Assembly: GCF_002931055.1 (NCBI RefSeq)
Contig: NZ_PSXX01000001.1
Coordinates: 682,001 to 746,000 of the forward strand
From: Pseudoclavibacter sp. AY1H1
GTDB taxonomy: Bacteria; Actinomycetota; Actinomycetes; Actinomycetales; Microbacteriaceae
Length of the DNA stretch: 64,000 nucleotides
Direction: 5' to 3'
Shown: positions 16,968 through 26,545 of the stretch, piece by piece
Position numbering within the stretch: the first letter of the stretch is position 1
How the letters are laid out: each line of letters begins with the position of its first letter
Notes under the pieces: model-generated
Database searches by the model: none
Seen by the model: the letters and a program-made list of their open reading frames with translations, nothing else
What the model was told of the DNA's origin: nothing
Program-made: the position numbers and the translations under genes

Positions 16968-18406
16968 GACGGTGAGCGCTCCTCCGCTCTGGCGCGCTCG
17001 ACCCGCTTGCTGACCACGAACCGCCACATCAGCCCGAGGCCGAGGAACCAGAAGGGCAGGACGATGAGGCCCGCACGTGTGTCCTCCCCCAGGAACAGCG
17101 CGACCAGGATGAAGCCGAAGAAGACCAGCACGACCCACGGCATGAAGCGTCCACCCGGCATCTTGAACTTCGAGGCCGCATGGAGCTCGGGACGCTTCTT
17201 CCGGAACATGACGTAGCTGACCAGGATGAACGTCCAGGTCGCGATGAAGTTCAGCGAGCTCACCGAGGTCACCACGGTGAACGCCGCCATGACGTTGTCG
17301 CCGAGAGCCAGCACCGGGAGGGCCGCGAACAGGAACGCCGTCGTGAAGAAGACGCCCTGCGTCGGCACGCCGCGTGCGTTCAGGAGCCCGAAGCGCCTCG
17401 TGGCCTGGCCGTCCTTCGCGAGGCCGTAGAGCATCCGCGTGGACGAGTAGAAGCCGGAGTTGGCGCTCGAGGCGGCAGACGTGAGCACCACCAGGTTCAC
17501 GACGATCGCCGCGGCCGGGAAGCCGATGAGCTCGAACATGGAGGTGAAGGGACTCACCCCGGGCTCGATCAGGTTCCACGGAGTGACCGACATGATGATG
17601 ACCAGGGCGCCGACGTAGAAGACGAGGATGCGAACGACCACCGAGTTGATGGCCTTCGGCAGGTTTTTCTCCGGGTCCTCAGCCTCGGCTGACGCCGTTC
17701 CGACGAGCTCGATGCCGACGAAGGCGAAGACCCCCATCTGGAACCCCAGGATGAAGCCGCTGATCCCGAACGGGAACATGCCGCCCTGATCCCAGAGGTG
17801 GGAGACGGACGCCGTCACACCGTCCGCGCTCGTGAACCCGGTCACGAGCAGGACGATGCCGACGGCGATCAGGGCGAGGATCGCGACGACTTTGATGATC
17901 GCGAACCAGAACTCCGTCTCGCCGAACGCCTTCACGGGCTGCAGGTTGAGGAGGAGCAGGCCGATGGCCGTCGCGATCGCCGGCACCCAGGCGGGGATGC
18001 CGTCGTTGAAGAACGCCACGTACCCGGTGATCGCCACGATGTCCGCGATGACCGTGATGACCCACGCCAGCCAGTACGTCCAGGCGACCACGTACCCGGC
18101 CCAGGGCCCGATGAGGTCAGCCGCGACATCCCCGAAGGTCTTGTAGCCGAGGTTGGAGAGCAGCAGCTCCCCCAGCGCGCGCATCACGAAGAAGAGCGCG
18201 AACCCGACGATCGCGTACACGAAGATGATCGAGGGGCCCGCGAGACTGATCGTCGTCCCCGAGCCGAGGAAGAGCCCCGTTCCGATCGCCCCGCCGATGG
18301 CGAGCAGCTGCAGGTGGCGGGACTTGAGCCCACGCCGGAGGCCGCCGTCGCCCGTCTCATCGCCACGTGGATGCTGCGCTTCGGTCTGGATAGCCCTGCT
18401 GGTCAC
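16949..18406 (-). CDS. Amino-acid permease, APC family (485 aa)
   Basis: A twelve-helix transporter with the amino-acid permease signature near the N-terminus (HLQLLAIGGAIGTGLFLGSG) and the ESSAN-like stretch TSAASSANSGFYSSTRMLYGLA in the middle. It resembles the D-serine/D-alanine/glycine transporter CycA and the aromatic permeases; the sequence alone does not fix the substrate. The open frame runs to 19537 across kup, but GTG 18406 has GAGGGGG upstream at good spacing. Its 3' end overlaps the converging UbiB-like gene by 19 bp. It diverges from kup. Confidence 0.9.
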   Translation of the reverse strand: MTSRAIQTEAQHPRGDETGDGGLRRGLKSRHLQLLAIGGAIGTGLFLGSGTTISLAGPSIIFVYAIVGFALFFVMRALGELLLSNLGYKTFGDVAADLIGPWAGYVVAWTYWLAWVITVIADIVAITGYVAFFNDGIPAWVPAIATAIGLLLLNLQPVKAFGETEFWFAIIKVVAILALIAVGIVLLVTGFTSADGVTASVSHLWDQGGMFPFGISGFILGFQMGVFAFVGIELVGTASAEAEDPEKNLPKAINSVVVRILVFYVGALVIIMSVTPWNLIEPGVSPFTSMFELIGFPAAAIVVNLVVLTSAASSANSGFYSSTRMLYGLAKDGQATRRFGLLNARGVPTQGVFFTTAFLFAALPVLALGDNVMAAFTVVTSVSSLNFIATWTFILVSYVMFRKKRPELHAASKFKMPGGRFMPWVVLVFFGFILVALFLGEDTRAGLIVLPFWFLGLGLMWRFVVSKRVERARAEERSPSQSEKA

Positions 18407-18481
18407 CGGAACCCCCTCGATACTGGTCGATGCCGAACCCACGAATTCTAGTGGTGGCTCAGGAAGCTCGACTCCCGGGTC

Positions 18482-18487
18482 TACATT
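18482..18487 (+). promoter_or_regulatory. -10 element for leaderless kup transcript
   Basis: TACATT ends six bases before the kup ATG (18494), so transcription should begin at the start codon; no ribosome binding site is present. The -35 region is weak. Confidence 0.5.
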
Positions 18488-18493
18488 GGTCGC

Positions 18494-20437
18494 ATGCACG
18501 ATCTGCGCACTGCGCGACCCGAGGCCGCCGCCGCCTCTCACCCCCGCACAAGCGGCACCCTCCTCGCCCGCTCGGCGGTCGGCGTCGCCGCCATCGGCAT
18601 CGTCTTCGGCGACATCGGCACGAGCCCCCTGTACGCACTGCGGGCGGTGTTCTCGGAGCACGATGGCGTCGTGCAGCCCAGCATCGCGCACGTGTACGGA
18701 CTCATCTCGCTCATCATCTGGGCCGTGACGCTGCTCGTGACCGTCAAGTACGTGCTCTTCGTGCTCCGGGCCGACCACGAGGGCGAGGGCGGCATCCTCG
18801 CCCTCTCGACCCTGATCGGGCGCCGGCTCCGTGGGTCCAGGCGAGCCATGGCCGCGACGACCCTCGTCGGCATCATCGGCGCCGCCCTGTTCTTCGGGGA
18901 CAGCGTCATCACCCCGGCCGTCTCTGTCCTCTCCGCAGTCGAAGGACTCGAGATCGCGCTTCCCGGCACCGAGGCGCTCGTCGTTCCCATCGCGCTCGTC
19001 GTGCTCGTCGGGCTCTTCGCGCTGCAGCGGTTCGGCACGGGCGGCATCGGTCGCCTCTTCGGGCCGATCATGCTGATCTGGTTCATCACCCTCGCGTGCC
19101 TCGGCATCCCCCACATCCTGGCGCATCCCGAGATCCTGGCGGCGTTCTCCCCGCACCACGCCATCGCCTTCATCATCGGCGAACCGCTCATCGCCGGCGT
19201 CGCCCTCGGCGCTGTCGTGCTGGCTGTCACCGGAGCGGAGGCGCTGTACGCGGACCTCGGCCACTTCGGCCGCTCCCCCATCTCGAAGGCCTGGCTCTTC
19301 GTCGTCTTCCCGGCCCTGACGATCTGCTATCTCGGGCAGGGCGCCCTCGTGATCGAGGATCCGTCGGCCATCGACAACCCGTTCTTCCGGATGGCGCCCA
19401 CCTGGGCCGTGTTCCCGCTCATCGGCCTCGCGACGCTCGCGACGGTCATCGCGTCGCAGTCCGTCATCTCCGGCACCTTCTCGGTCGCGAGGCAGGCCAT
19501 GCGGCTCGGCTTCCTCCCGAATCTCACGGTCAAGCACACGTCCCGAGCGTCCATCGGCCAGATCTACATCCCGGTCGTCTCACTGCTCCTGCTCGTGCTG
19601 ATCATCGGCGTCGTCCTCGGGTTCCGGAACTCGGAGAACCTGGCGGCCGCCTACGGCCTGGCGGTCACCACGACGTTCCTGCTCACCTCCTCGCTGTTCA
19701 TCGTGTACCTGCGCCTCGTGTGGGAGTGGCCCTGGTACCGAGTGCTCCTCGTGACGGTCCCCATCGTCGTCCTCGAGCTCGCCTTCTTCGTGTCGGGGCT
19801 CGTGAAGTTCTTCGCAGGCGGCTGGTTGCCGCTCGTCCTTGCCGGCGCCCTCATCCTGACCATGCTCACCTGGAAACGGGGTCGCGAGATCGTCACCGGA
19901 CGACGGGAGCGCCTCGAGGGGACCCTGCAGGAGCTCATGCGCCGCCTGGTCCTGGACCAGCCGACCCGCGTGCCGGGATGGGCCGTCTATCCGCACGGCG
20001 GGGCACGCACGGCTCCCCTGGCGCTTCGGCTCAACACCCGCGTCAACCACGCCCTCCACGAGCACGTGCTGCTCGTGCGAGTCGCGACCGCGGACGTGCC
20101 CCACATCCCGGAGCGCCGGCGCTGCACCATCGACGACATCGGGCCGGCCCCGGAGGGCCTCGTGCACATCACGCTGACGTACGGGTTCCTCGACCGGCGC
20201 GATGTCCCCCTCTCCCTCCGCGACGCGCGGCTCGCCGGCACCGTGTCGCAGTTCGACAACGAGAGCGCGATCTTCTTCCTGTCGCGGATCGCCCTCAGGC
20301 CGGGGCACGCGAGCGGTATGGCCACGTGGCGCGCCAAGCTCTTCGTGCTCATGTCCCGCGGAGCCTCTTCCCCTGCCGCGCAGTTCGGGCTTCCCCCCGA
20401 GCAGACGGTCGAGATCTCCCCGCAGGTGCTGCTCTAG
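18494..20437 (+). CDS. kup: Low-affinity potassium uptake protein Kup
   Basis: Kup is a proton-coupled K+ importer of the HAK/KUP/KT family. The 647-aa protein has the diagnostic first-helix motif IVFGDIGTSPLYALRAVF (about residues 36-53), about twelve membrane helices, and a hydrophilic C-terminal domain from about residue 460. KYVLFVLRADHEGEGGILAL after the second helix is also characteristic. It diverges from the permease gene and ends overlapping, by 4 bp, a small membrane-protein gene on the opposite strand. Confidence 0.94.
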   Translation: MHDLRTARPEAAAASHPRTSGTLLARSAVGVAAIGIVFGDIGTSPLYALRAVFSEHDGVVQPSIAHVYGLISLIIWAVTLLVTVKYVLFVLRADHEGEGGILALSTLIGRRLRGSRRAMAATTLVGIIGAALFFGDSVITPAVSVLSAVEGLEIALPGTEALVVPIALVVLVGLFALQRFGTGGIGRLFGPIMLIWFITLACLGIPHILAHPEILAAFSPHHAIAFIIGEPLIAGVALGAVVLAVTGAEALYADLGHFGRSPISKAWLFVVFPALTICYLGQGALVIEDPSAIDNPFFRMAPTWAVFPLIGLATLATVIASQSVISGTFSVARQAMRLGFLPNLTVKHTSRASIGQIYIPVVSLLLLVLIIGVVLGFRNSENLAAAYGLAVTTTFLLTSSLFIVYLRLVWEWPWYRVLLVTVPIVVLELAFFVSGLVKFFAGGWLPLVLAGALILTMLTWKRGREIVTGRRERLEGTLQELMRRLVLDQPTRVPGWAVYPHGGARTAPLALRLNTRVNHALHEHVLLVRVATADVPHIPERRRCTIDDIGPAPEGLVHITLTYGFLDRRDVPLSLRDARLAGTVSQFDNESAIFFLSRIALRPGHASGMATWRAKLFVLMSRGASSPAAQFGLPPEQTVEISPQVLL

Positions 20438-20925
20438 GAGCGGTCGGCCTCCGCCTTCGCGAAGCCGGTCAGGTATGCGGGGACCAGCACGGACGCCGTG
20501 AACAGGAGCGTGAGCACGAAGGTGCAGGTCATGACCGTGAGCAGGTCGTAGGCGCCACCGGAGATCCAGAAGCTGCAGAACGTCGCACCGGCTGCCGCGA
20601 GGATCGAATGGCCGATCGCGAGCGGCAGCACTCTCCGACGCGTGTACGAACGCAGCCCGGTCGACACTCCCCGCTCAGCGGCGAGCGCCGCGACTGCACC
20701 CAGGATGCACAGCAGGAGCATCGCCAGCCAGCCGAGGAGCAGCGGCAGGAAGCCGCGCTGATCGAGCTGCACTCGACCGACCTCGGTCAGCAGCGCATAG
20801 CCGAAGAACATGACGAGGCCAACAGCCCCGAGGGTCGGGACGAGTCGGCTGAGCACCTCGCGCTGGCTGGGCCGGAACGCGGCAAGGGAGATCGACGGGG
20901 AATCTTCGAGGGGGGCGGCGCTCAC
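20434..20925 (-). CDS. Conserved-type membrane protein, four helices (163 aa)
   Basis: Four hydrophobic helices are visible (about residues 28-48, 60-85, 103-125, 128-152), with a polar N-terminus and a short charged C-terminus. No catalytic or transport motif is recognisable. It is monocistronic, downstream of the floT-nfeD cluster but separated from it by a strong hairpin, and it converges with kup. Function unknown. Confidence 0.65.
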   Translation of the reverse strand: MSAAPLEDSPSISLAAFRPSQREVLSRLVPTLGAVGLVMFFGYALLTEVGRVQLDQRGFLPLLLGWLAMLLLCILGAVAALAAERGVSTGLRSYTRRRVLPLAIGHSILAAAGATFCSFWISGGAYDLLTVMTCTFVLTLLFTASVLVPAYLTGFAKAEADRS

Positions 20926-20952
20926 GCGGGTCAGTGTATCCGCCGCAGACGA

Positions 20953-20988
20953 CGAGACGGGGCGGCCCGTCGGGGCCGCCCCGTCTCG
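20953..20988 (-). terminator. Hairpin terminator after the flotillin gene
   Basis: A perfect 16-bp GC-rich stem (arms 20953-20968 and 20973-20988, loop GTCG) lies 28 bases past the flotillin stop and before the start of the next minus-strand gene. Confidence 0.8.
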
Positions 20989-21016
20989 GGAACGGTGCTG
21001 CGTGTCTCGCGGTCGA

Positions 21017-22492
21017 TCAGACCCCGGGAGTCGTGTCGCTCGTCGCGCCGGTCGGGTTCATGCCGCCCTGCTTCGAGAACGAGCCGACCAGCTGCTGCAG
21101 GTCGATGCCCGTGAGGGTCTTGAGCACCTCGGTGCCCTCGCCAAGCACGGAGCCGACCGTCTTCGTGACGGCGCTGGCGCCGTCCGTCGAGATGACGGTG
21201 AGCTTCTCGATGTTGCTGATGGGGTCGGCCGCGGCGCGGACGATCTCCGGGAGGCGGGAGATGATCTCCTGCGCGATGGCAGCCTCGCCGTACTTCTGCA
21301 GCGCCTGCGCCTTGGCGTCGGTCGCTGCAGCCTCGGCGAGACCCTCAGCCTGGATCGCAGCGGCGCGAGCGTCACCCTCGGCGCGGATACCTGCTGCGAG
21401 CGCGATCTGGCGGTCACGGTCGGCTTCACCGGAGTACCGCACGGCAGCGGCGGCTGCCTCGGCGTCCTGGACGGCGGCGACCTTGTTGGCCTCTGCCGTG
21501 CGCGTGCGCTTGTAGACCTCGGCGTCGGTCGCCGCGTTCTCGGTGTCGCGGATGGCGTTGGCCTGCTGGACCTTCGCGTAGGCGTCGGCCTCGGCAGGCT
21601 TGCGGATCTCGATGTCGAGTCGCTCCTGGGTCACGAGGGCCTGTTCGATGAGCGCCTCGCGCTCCTGCTGGGCGACGAGTCGGTCCTGCTCGGCGCGAGC
21701 GAACTGACCGGCCGCTTCAGCCTCTGCGTTCGCTCGGTCGGTCTCGGCCTTGATCGATGCCTGGCGCAGTCGGAGTTCCTTCTCGCGTTCCGCGATGCGC
21801 TCGGACGCCTCGATCTTGGCGAACTCGGAGACCCGAGCGGCCTCCGCCTCGCTGACCTCAGCGACCTGGCGCGCACGAGCGGACTCGGAACGCCCGAGGT
21901 TCTGCAGGTAGTCGCTGCCTGGGGTCGAGATGTCGGAGATGTTGAGGAGGTCGACCTGCAGGCCCTGCTCGATGAGGTCGGCCTTCGTCTCCGACACGAC
22001 TCGGTCGGAGAGGCTCTTGCGGTCGGAGATGATTTGCTCGATCGTCATGTCTCCGACGATGGAGCGCAGCGAGCCCTCGAGCGACTCGCGGATGATATCC
22101 GTGAGGGCCTCCTGCTGGTCGAGGAAGCGCTGGGCCGCGCGGCGAACACCTTCCTCGGTACCGGACACCTTGAAGTTGATGGAGGCCTTGATGGCGATCT
22201 TGATGCGGTTCTTGTCGACGCCCTCGACCTGGATGCCGATCTGACGCTGCTCGAGCGAGAGGGCGAAGCCCTGCTGCAGGATGGGCCACACGAAGGTGCG
22301 GCCGCCGATGACGACGCGCTGCCCCGTCATGTCGCTCTGCGCCTTCTGGCCGGCGCCGCGACCGACGATGATGAGCGCCTCGTTCGGCGGGACGCGCCGG
22401 ATGCGCGACGCGATGAACACTCCGAGGGCGAGCAGCGCGATGATGATCGCGATGACGCCGATCACAGTGACGTTGGCAGTTATCAAGTCCAT
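21017..22492 (-). CDS. floT: Flotillin-like SPFH/band-7 protein (491 aa)
   Basis: An N-terminal membrane helix (residues 8-30) is followed by the SPFH domain (about 40-210, from VPPNEALIIVGRG) and a long Ala/Glu-rich coiled coil (210-400) with repeated EAEAA-type segments, then a flotillin C-terminal region with the segment IVRAAADPISNIEKLTVIS. Bacterial flotillins scaffold functional membrane microdomains. It lies 95 nt downstream of an NfeD-like gene in the same direction, the arrangement seen in Bacillus yuaF-floT (yuaG). Confidence 0.9.
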   Translation of the reverse strand: MDLITANVTVIGVIAIIIALLALGVFIASRIRRVPPNEALIIVGRGAGQKAQSDMTGQRVVIGGRTFVWPILQQGFALSLEQRQIGIQVEGVDKNRIKIAIKASINFKVSGTEEGVRRAAQRFLDQQEALTDIIRESLEGSLRSIVGDMTIEQIISDRKSLSDRVVSETKADLIEQGLQVDLLNISDISTPGSDYLQNLGRSESARARQVAEVSEAEAARVSEFAKIEASERIAEREKELRLRQASIKAETDRANAEAEAAGQFARAEQDRLVAQQEREALIEQALVTQERLDIEIRKPAEADAYAKVQQANAIRDTENAATDAEVYKRTRTAEANKVAAVQDAEAAAAAVRYSGEADRDRQIALAAGIRAEGDARAAAIQAEGLAEAAATDAKAQALQKYGEAAIAQEIISRLPEIVRAAADPISNIEKLTVISTDGASAVTKTVGSVLGEGTEVLKTLTGIDLQQLVGSFSKQGGMNPTGATSDTTPGV

Positions 22493-22587
22493 ATGGTCGA
22501 TTTCCTGTCGTGGAGGTCGTGGGTGGTCATGCTGTGGTCATGAGGCGCCCGACGGCGCAGGGAGTCGGCCAGCTGGGCGTCTCCCGA

Positions 22588-23055
22588 TCAGATGGATTCG
22601 CGTTCGACTTTGACGCGCGAACCGAGGTGCTGCACGACGCGGATGCGCGCGCCCTGCTCGATCTCACCGTCGGCGAACGCGAGGCGCCGCTCGATCTCGT
22701 GGGACCCATCGAGCGCGACCTCTCCGCTTGAGATCGTGATCTTGGACATCGCCGTGCCGGTGTCTCCCGTGACGTCCCGCGGCACGCCGTCGCTGCTTCT
22801 CGACAGGTTGCGCACGAGCAGCGACGAACCGACGTAGGCGATGAGGCCGATGACGATCGCGACGATGTAGGCCCAGAACTGCGGCAGGCCCATGCTGTCG
22901 GTGATGGCACCCGAGGCGCCGAAGACGACGAGCGCGACGGCCAGGCCGGGAACGGAGAGCAGCCCGCCAGCATCGACGTCGAGGACTTCCCCGAAGAAGA
23001 GCGAGAAGACCAGAAGCCCCAGGCCGATCGCTCCGATGATGATGAAGACGGTCAT
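22588..23055 (-). CDS. NfeD-like membrane protein, flotillin partner (155 aa)
   Basis: Three or so N-terminal membrane helices (residues 3-85) precede a soluble beta-barrel (OB-fold) domain (about 92-155: TGTAMSKITISSGEVALDGSHE...GARIRVVQHLGSRVKVE), the layout of short NfeD/YuaF proteins. These proteins pair with flotillins and affect microdomain behaviour. It is the first gene of the pair with the flotillin gene. Start chosen at ATG 23055 with GGGAG upstream. Confidence 0.8.
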   Translation of the reverse strand: MTVFIIIGAIGLGLLVFSLFFGEVLDVDAGGLLSVPGLAVALVVFGASGAITDSMGLPQFWAYIVAIVIGLIAYVGSSLLVRNLSRSSDGVPRDVTGDTGTAMSKITISSGEVALDGSHEIERRLAFADGEIEQGARIRVVQHLGSRVKVERESI

Positions 23056-23120
23056 GACGGTGAGCTCCCTGGTGGCCGCGTGCGGCGGGGTGTCCCGCCG
23101 CCTCGCGTTGATTCTACCGA

Positions 23121-23173
23121 AGGCTGAGACACCGCGGCGCGGAGACCTCTCCGGCGCGGCGGCGCCTCAGCCT
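23121..23173 (-). terminator. Large hairpin after dhaM
   Basis: Arms AGGCTGAG (23121-23128) and CTCAGCCT (23166-23173) enclose further GC-rich self-complementary sequence, 15 bases beyond the dhaM stop. A second 8-bp hairpin (23082-23101, loop GTGT) follows. Together they probably separate dhaKLM from nfeD. Confidence 0.6.
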
Positions 23174-23188
23174 GAATTCTGACGGAGA

Positions 23189-23902
23189 TCAGGCTTCTCC
23201 GAAGCCGGAGCTGATGAGCGCCGCGATCTCGGTGACGGCCTGCTCGGCCTCCGCGCCCGTTGCCGAGACCTCGATCTCCTGCCCCTTCGAGGCCCCAAGA
23301 GAGATGATCCGGAGCAGACTCTCCGCGTCGGCCCCGCCGATCGTGATCTGCGCATCGAACTTCCCTGCCACCGAGACCAGCTGGGCCGCCGGCCGTGCGT
23401 GCAGCCCCTGCTCGTTGACGATCCTGACCTTGGTGCTCGCGCGGGGAGCCGCGGCCTCATCCGCTGCCGACGGTGCCGACGCTGCCGACTGCTCGGCTCC
23501 TGACGCATCCTGCGCGGCGCCGTCCCTCTGCCACGCCGACTCCCCCGCCCGTGACACAGCGTCCAGCGACGCCCCTCCGGCCGCCGCGACAGCGGCAGCC
23601 ACCGTGCCCTCGACGAGCGGCGCGTCCACGAGGCGCACGTCCCCGGCGTCATCGTCGAGCATCTCGAGCACGGTCTCGGCAGTGAGGACGGCGGAGCCGA
23701 GGTCGGTGAAGACGGCGACTCCCTCGCCGGACTGCGCCGTCGCGACGGCGCGCTCGATGAGCTCGAAGCTCGTGCCGATTCGGCCGTCCTCGGTGCCGCC
23801 AGCAGGGACGATCGTCACGTCCTCCGCCATCTGACCCGCGAGCTCGACGAGACCCTCCGCGATCCGTGCAGAGTGCGATACGACGACGATGCCGACCGTC
23901 AT
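23189..23902 (-). CDS. dhaM: PTS-dependent dihydroxyacetone kinase, phosphotransferase subunit DhaM (EIIA-HPr)
   Basis: The 237-aa protein joins an EIIA-mannose-like domain (residues 1-130, active-site His10 in VVVSHSARIAEG) to an HPr-like domain (about 156-237, His168 in EQGLHARPAA) through an Ala/Ser-rich linker. It relays phosphate from the phosphotransferase system to the ADP bound on DhaL. It lacks the third, EI-like domain found in the E. coli protein. The start overlaps the dhaL stop as ATGA. A general EI protein must be encoded elsewhere. Confidence 0.92.
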   Translation of the reverse strand: MTVGIVVVSHSARIAEGLVELAGQMAEDVTIVPAGGTEDGRIGTSFELIERAVATAQSGEGVAVFTDLGSAVLTAETVLEMLDDDAGDVRLVDAPLVEGTVAAAVAAAGGASLDAVSRAGESAWQRDGAAQDASGAEQSAASAPSAADEAAAPRASTKVRIVNEQGLHARPAAQLVSVAGKFDAQITIGGADAESLLRIISLGASKGQEIEVSATGAEAEQAVTEIAALISSGFGEA

Positions 23903-24531
23903 GAAGCCGCCTCGACAGCGGCACCAAGGAGGTAGGCGGTCGACTGCGCGCCCGGATCCCGGTGCCCGGCGCTGCGCTCGCCCAGGTAGCTCGCTCGGCC
24001 CTTCCTGGCGATGAGCGGCTCCGTCGCGGCAGCGCCCTCCACTGCCGCGAACGCCGCGGCCCGGAGCACAGCGGCGCCGTCGTCGCCAGCGGCGGCCGCC
24101 TTGCTCGCGGCGGAAGCCGCGGGAGCCCAGGCGTCGACCATGGTCTTGTCGCCCGGCTGCGCCTTGCCACGCTGCTGCAGCCCTGCCGAGGCCGCCTCCA
24201 CGAAGGCCGCCACGTCCGCGGGCTCCAGCTCGGGCTTGCCCTTGAGCGCGACGGCACCCTTCAGGAACGCCGTCCCATACAGCGGGCCCGCCGCTCCACC
24301 GACCGTGGAGATCAACGTCGTCGCGAGCAGCTTCAGCACGTCGGCCGGCGTCGCATCAGCCTCCAGTGAGGAGAGCTTCCCGAGCGCGGCCTGGAATCCG
24401 CGATCCATGTTCTCCCCGTGGTCGCCATCGCCGATGTTGCGATCCAGGTGGATGAGCTCAGTGCGGTTCTCGGCCATCGAGGTGGCAGAGAGCTCCACCC
24501 AACGCCTCGCCCAGTTTCCGTCGAGTGTCAT
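23899..24531 (-). CDS. dhaL: Dihydroxyacetone kinase ADP-binding subunit DhaL
   Basis: The 210-aa all-helical protein shows the nucleotide-Mg site NIGDGDHGENMDRGF near residues 32-46, with the aspartates that coordinate Mg2+, and the GGAAGPLYG segment typical of DhaL. It carries tightly bound ADP/ATP that phosphorylates dihydroxyacetone on DhaK and is recharged by DhaM. GGAAGG lies six bases upstream of the ATG. It begins 3 nt after dhaK. Confidence 0.93.
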   Translation of the reverse strand: MTLDGNWARRWVELSATSMAENRTELIHLDRNIGDGDHGENMDRGFQAALGKLSSLEADATPADVLKLLATTLISTVGGAAGPLYGTAFLKGAVALKGKPELEPADVAAFVEAASAGLQQRGKAQPGDKTMVDAWAPAASAASKAAAAGDDGAAVLRAAAFAAVEGAAATEPLIARKGRASYLGERSAGHRDPGAQSTAYLLGAAVEAAS

Positions 24532-24534
24532 GTT

Positions 24535-25536
24535 CTACCTTCCCCACCGAAGTGCCGCTGTGTGCACCGGTGCATCCCACAATGCCGTGAGTTCGTCGTC
24601 GAGCCTGAGAACGGTGATCGAGCAGCCCTGCATCTCGAGCGATGTCGTGAAATTCCCGACGAGGTGCCTGGTTACTGTAATTCCGTGTTCCTTCAGCACC
24701 TGCGCGGCGCGACGGAACACGATGTAGAGCTCGATTTCGGGGGTGCCGCCCATTCCATTGACAAACAGCAGCACATTATCGCCGGAGGCAAATGGCAGAT
24801 CCTCGAGAATCGGGGTGAGCAGGCGGTCGACAATCGCATCAGCAGGCTCGATCGCGATTCGCGCGCGACCCGGCTCTCCGTGAATGCCGATCCCGATCTC
24901 GATCTCGTCCTCGGCGAGATCGAAACTCGGCTCGCCAGCGTGCGGCACGGTGCAGGCCGAGAGGGCGACGCCCATGGACCTCGTGTTCGCGTTGACCCTG
25001 GTCGCGAGTTCGGCGACGGCGTCGAGGTCGTCTCCACGCTCTGCCGCTGCTCCGGCGATCTTCTCCACGAGCACCGTGCCGGCAACTCCCCGCCGACCGG
25101 CCGTGTAGAGCGAGTCCTTCACGGCGACGTCGTCGTCGACGAGCACCGTTCGCACCTCGATGTCCTCAGCCAGCGCAAGGTCGGAGGCCGTCTCGAAGTT
25201 GAGGACGTCGCCGGTGTAGTTCTTGACGATGTGGAGCACACCCCGACCGGCGTCCACGGCCTTCGTGGCCTCGAGGATGGGGTCAGGCGTCGGTGAGGTG
25301 AAGACCGGCCCTGGGACTGCCGCGTCGAGCATCCCGTAGCCGACCAGCCCGCCGTGCATGGGTTCGTGCCCTGAGCCGCCGCCGGAGACGATCCCGACCT
25401 TGCCCTCCACCGGTGCATCGTTTCGCACGAGGAATGCGGGCTCCGGGGCGACCCGGAGAATATCCGCATGGGCGAGCGCCATACCCTCGAGCGCTTCCTT
25501 GACAACGTCCTTCGGATCGTTGATCAGCTTCTTCAC
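24535..25536 (-). CDS. dhaK: Dihydroxyacetone kinase substrate-binding subunit DhaK
   Basis: DhaK binds dihydroxyacetone covalently through a histidine and accepts phosphate from DhaL. Conserved segments include [12 protein letters not shown] (about 52-63), [12 protein letters not shown] and GIHGEPG. The frame opens at ATG 25542, but GAGAGG directly abuts that codon, whereas it lies six bases before GTG 25536, which also gives the usual N-terminus (KKLINDP); I prefer 25536 (333 aa). It is the first gene of dhaKLM and diverges from glpF across about 190 bp, so coordinated control with glycerol uptake is plausible. Confidence 0.93.
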   Translation of the reverse strand: MKKLINDPKDVVKEALEGMALAHADILRVAPEPAFLVRNDAPVEGKVGIVSGGGSGHEPMHGGLVGYGMLDAAVPGPVFTSPTPDPILEATKAVDAGRGVLHIVKNYTGDVLNFETASDLALAEDIEVRTVLVDDDVAVKDSLYTAGRRGVAGTVLVEKIAGAAAERGDDLDAVAELATRVNANTRSMGVALSACTVPHAGEPSFDLAEDEIEIGIGIHGEPGRARIAIEPADAIVDRLLTPILEDLPFASGDNVLLFVNGMGGTPEIELYIVFRRAAQVLKEHGITVTRHLVGNFTTSLEMQGCSITVLRLDDELTALWDAPVHTAALRWGR

Positions 25537-25724
25537 GATCATCCTCTCGACGAGATTTCGGCAGCAGCATTGCAGCCACGCTCAGCCTAGTGCCGATGGC
25601 GGGTCACAATTCGGGAAACTCGCTCGTAACACGCGCGTCGGAGTTGTTCCTGTGCCTATGGTGAGGAACCGCTCAATCGCGGCACGGGCTCGCCCCGTAT
25701 CGAACTTCCCAGAAAGGCAATCCC

Positions 25725-26522
25725 GTGGATCTAGGATCGATCTTCTTGGCCGAGCTGGTGGGCACCGCAGTGCTCGTCCTCCTCGGTTGCGGTGTCGTCG
25801 CCAACGTCGTCCTCAAGGACACGAAGGGCAACGGCGGCGGCTGGCTGCTCATCAACTTCGGCTGGGGCTTCGCCGTCTTCATCGGCGTGCTCTCGTCAGC
25901 GGCGTCAGGCGGCCACCTCAACCCAGCAGTGACGCTGGGACTCGCGGCCAACACCGTCGTCACCGGCGGCTCTGTGGACGTCGCCGAGGTGGGGCTGCGC
26001 ATCGTCGCTCAGCTCATCGGCGCCATCCTCGGTGCCGTCGTCGTCTGGCTCGCCTACAAGCTCCACTTCGACGACGAACCGGATGCGGGTTCGAAGCTCG
26101 CGGTCTTCGCGACGGGTCCGGCCAAGCGCAGCCTCGGCTGGAACACCGTGACCGAGATCATCGCGACGTTCGTCCTGGTGCTTGCCGTCATCGCGTTCCA
26201 GAACTTCCCGGCCTTCTCGATGGCGAACACGGACTCGACCGCGCCCGACATGGGCAGCCTCGGAAACCTCGCGCCGCTCGCCGTCGCGATCGTCGTGGTG
26301 GCCATCGGCGCGAGCCTCGGTGGGCCGACCGGCTACGCCATCAACCCAGCGCGTGACCTCGGACCGCGCCTCGCGCACGCCTTCCTCCCCATCAAGGGCA
26401 AGGGCGGCAGCGACTGGAGCTACTCCTGGGTTCCGATCGTCGGACCGATCATCGGCGGTGTCCTCGCCGGCCTCGTCGGCACGGCGATCCTGCCCGCCGC
26501 AGCTTCCGCCTTCGGCGCCTAG
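25725..26522 (+). CDS. glpF: Glycerol uptake facilitator / MIP-family channel
   Basis: The 265-aa protein has six membrane helices and both half-helix NPA motifs: GGHLNPAVTLG and AINPARDLGPR. The aspartate after the second motif (NPARD) is a mark of glycerol-conducting aquaglyceroporins rather than strict water channels. A hydrophilic loop near residues 110-140 is longer than in E. coli GlpF, as often in actinobacteria. The start is GTG 25725 with AAAGG upstream. glpK follows, consistent with facilitated glycerol entry trapped by phosphorylation. Confidence 0.92.
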   Translation: MDLGSIFLAELVGTAVLVLLGCGVVANVVLKDTKGNGGGWLLINFGWGFAVFIGVLSSAASGGHLNPAVTLGLAANTVVTGGSVDVAEVGLRIVAQLIGAILGAVVVWLAYKLHFDDEPDAGSKLAVFATGPAKRSLGWNTVTEIIATFVLVLAVIAFQNFPAFSMANTDSTAPDMGSLGNLAPLAVAIVVVAIGASLGGPTGYAINPARDLGPRLAHAFLPIKGKGGSDWSYSWVPIVGPIIGGVLAGLVGTAILPAAASAFGA

Positions 26523-26545
26523 CACCCACAGGGCGACCTCGACGC

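Noticed and set aside
18407-19537. N-terminal extension of the amino-acid permease frame
   Set aside because: It runs antisense through kup; the permease signature begins just after GTG 18406, which has a good ribosome binding site.
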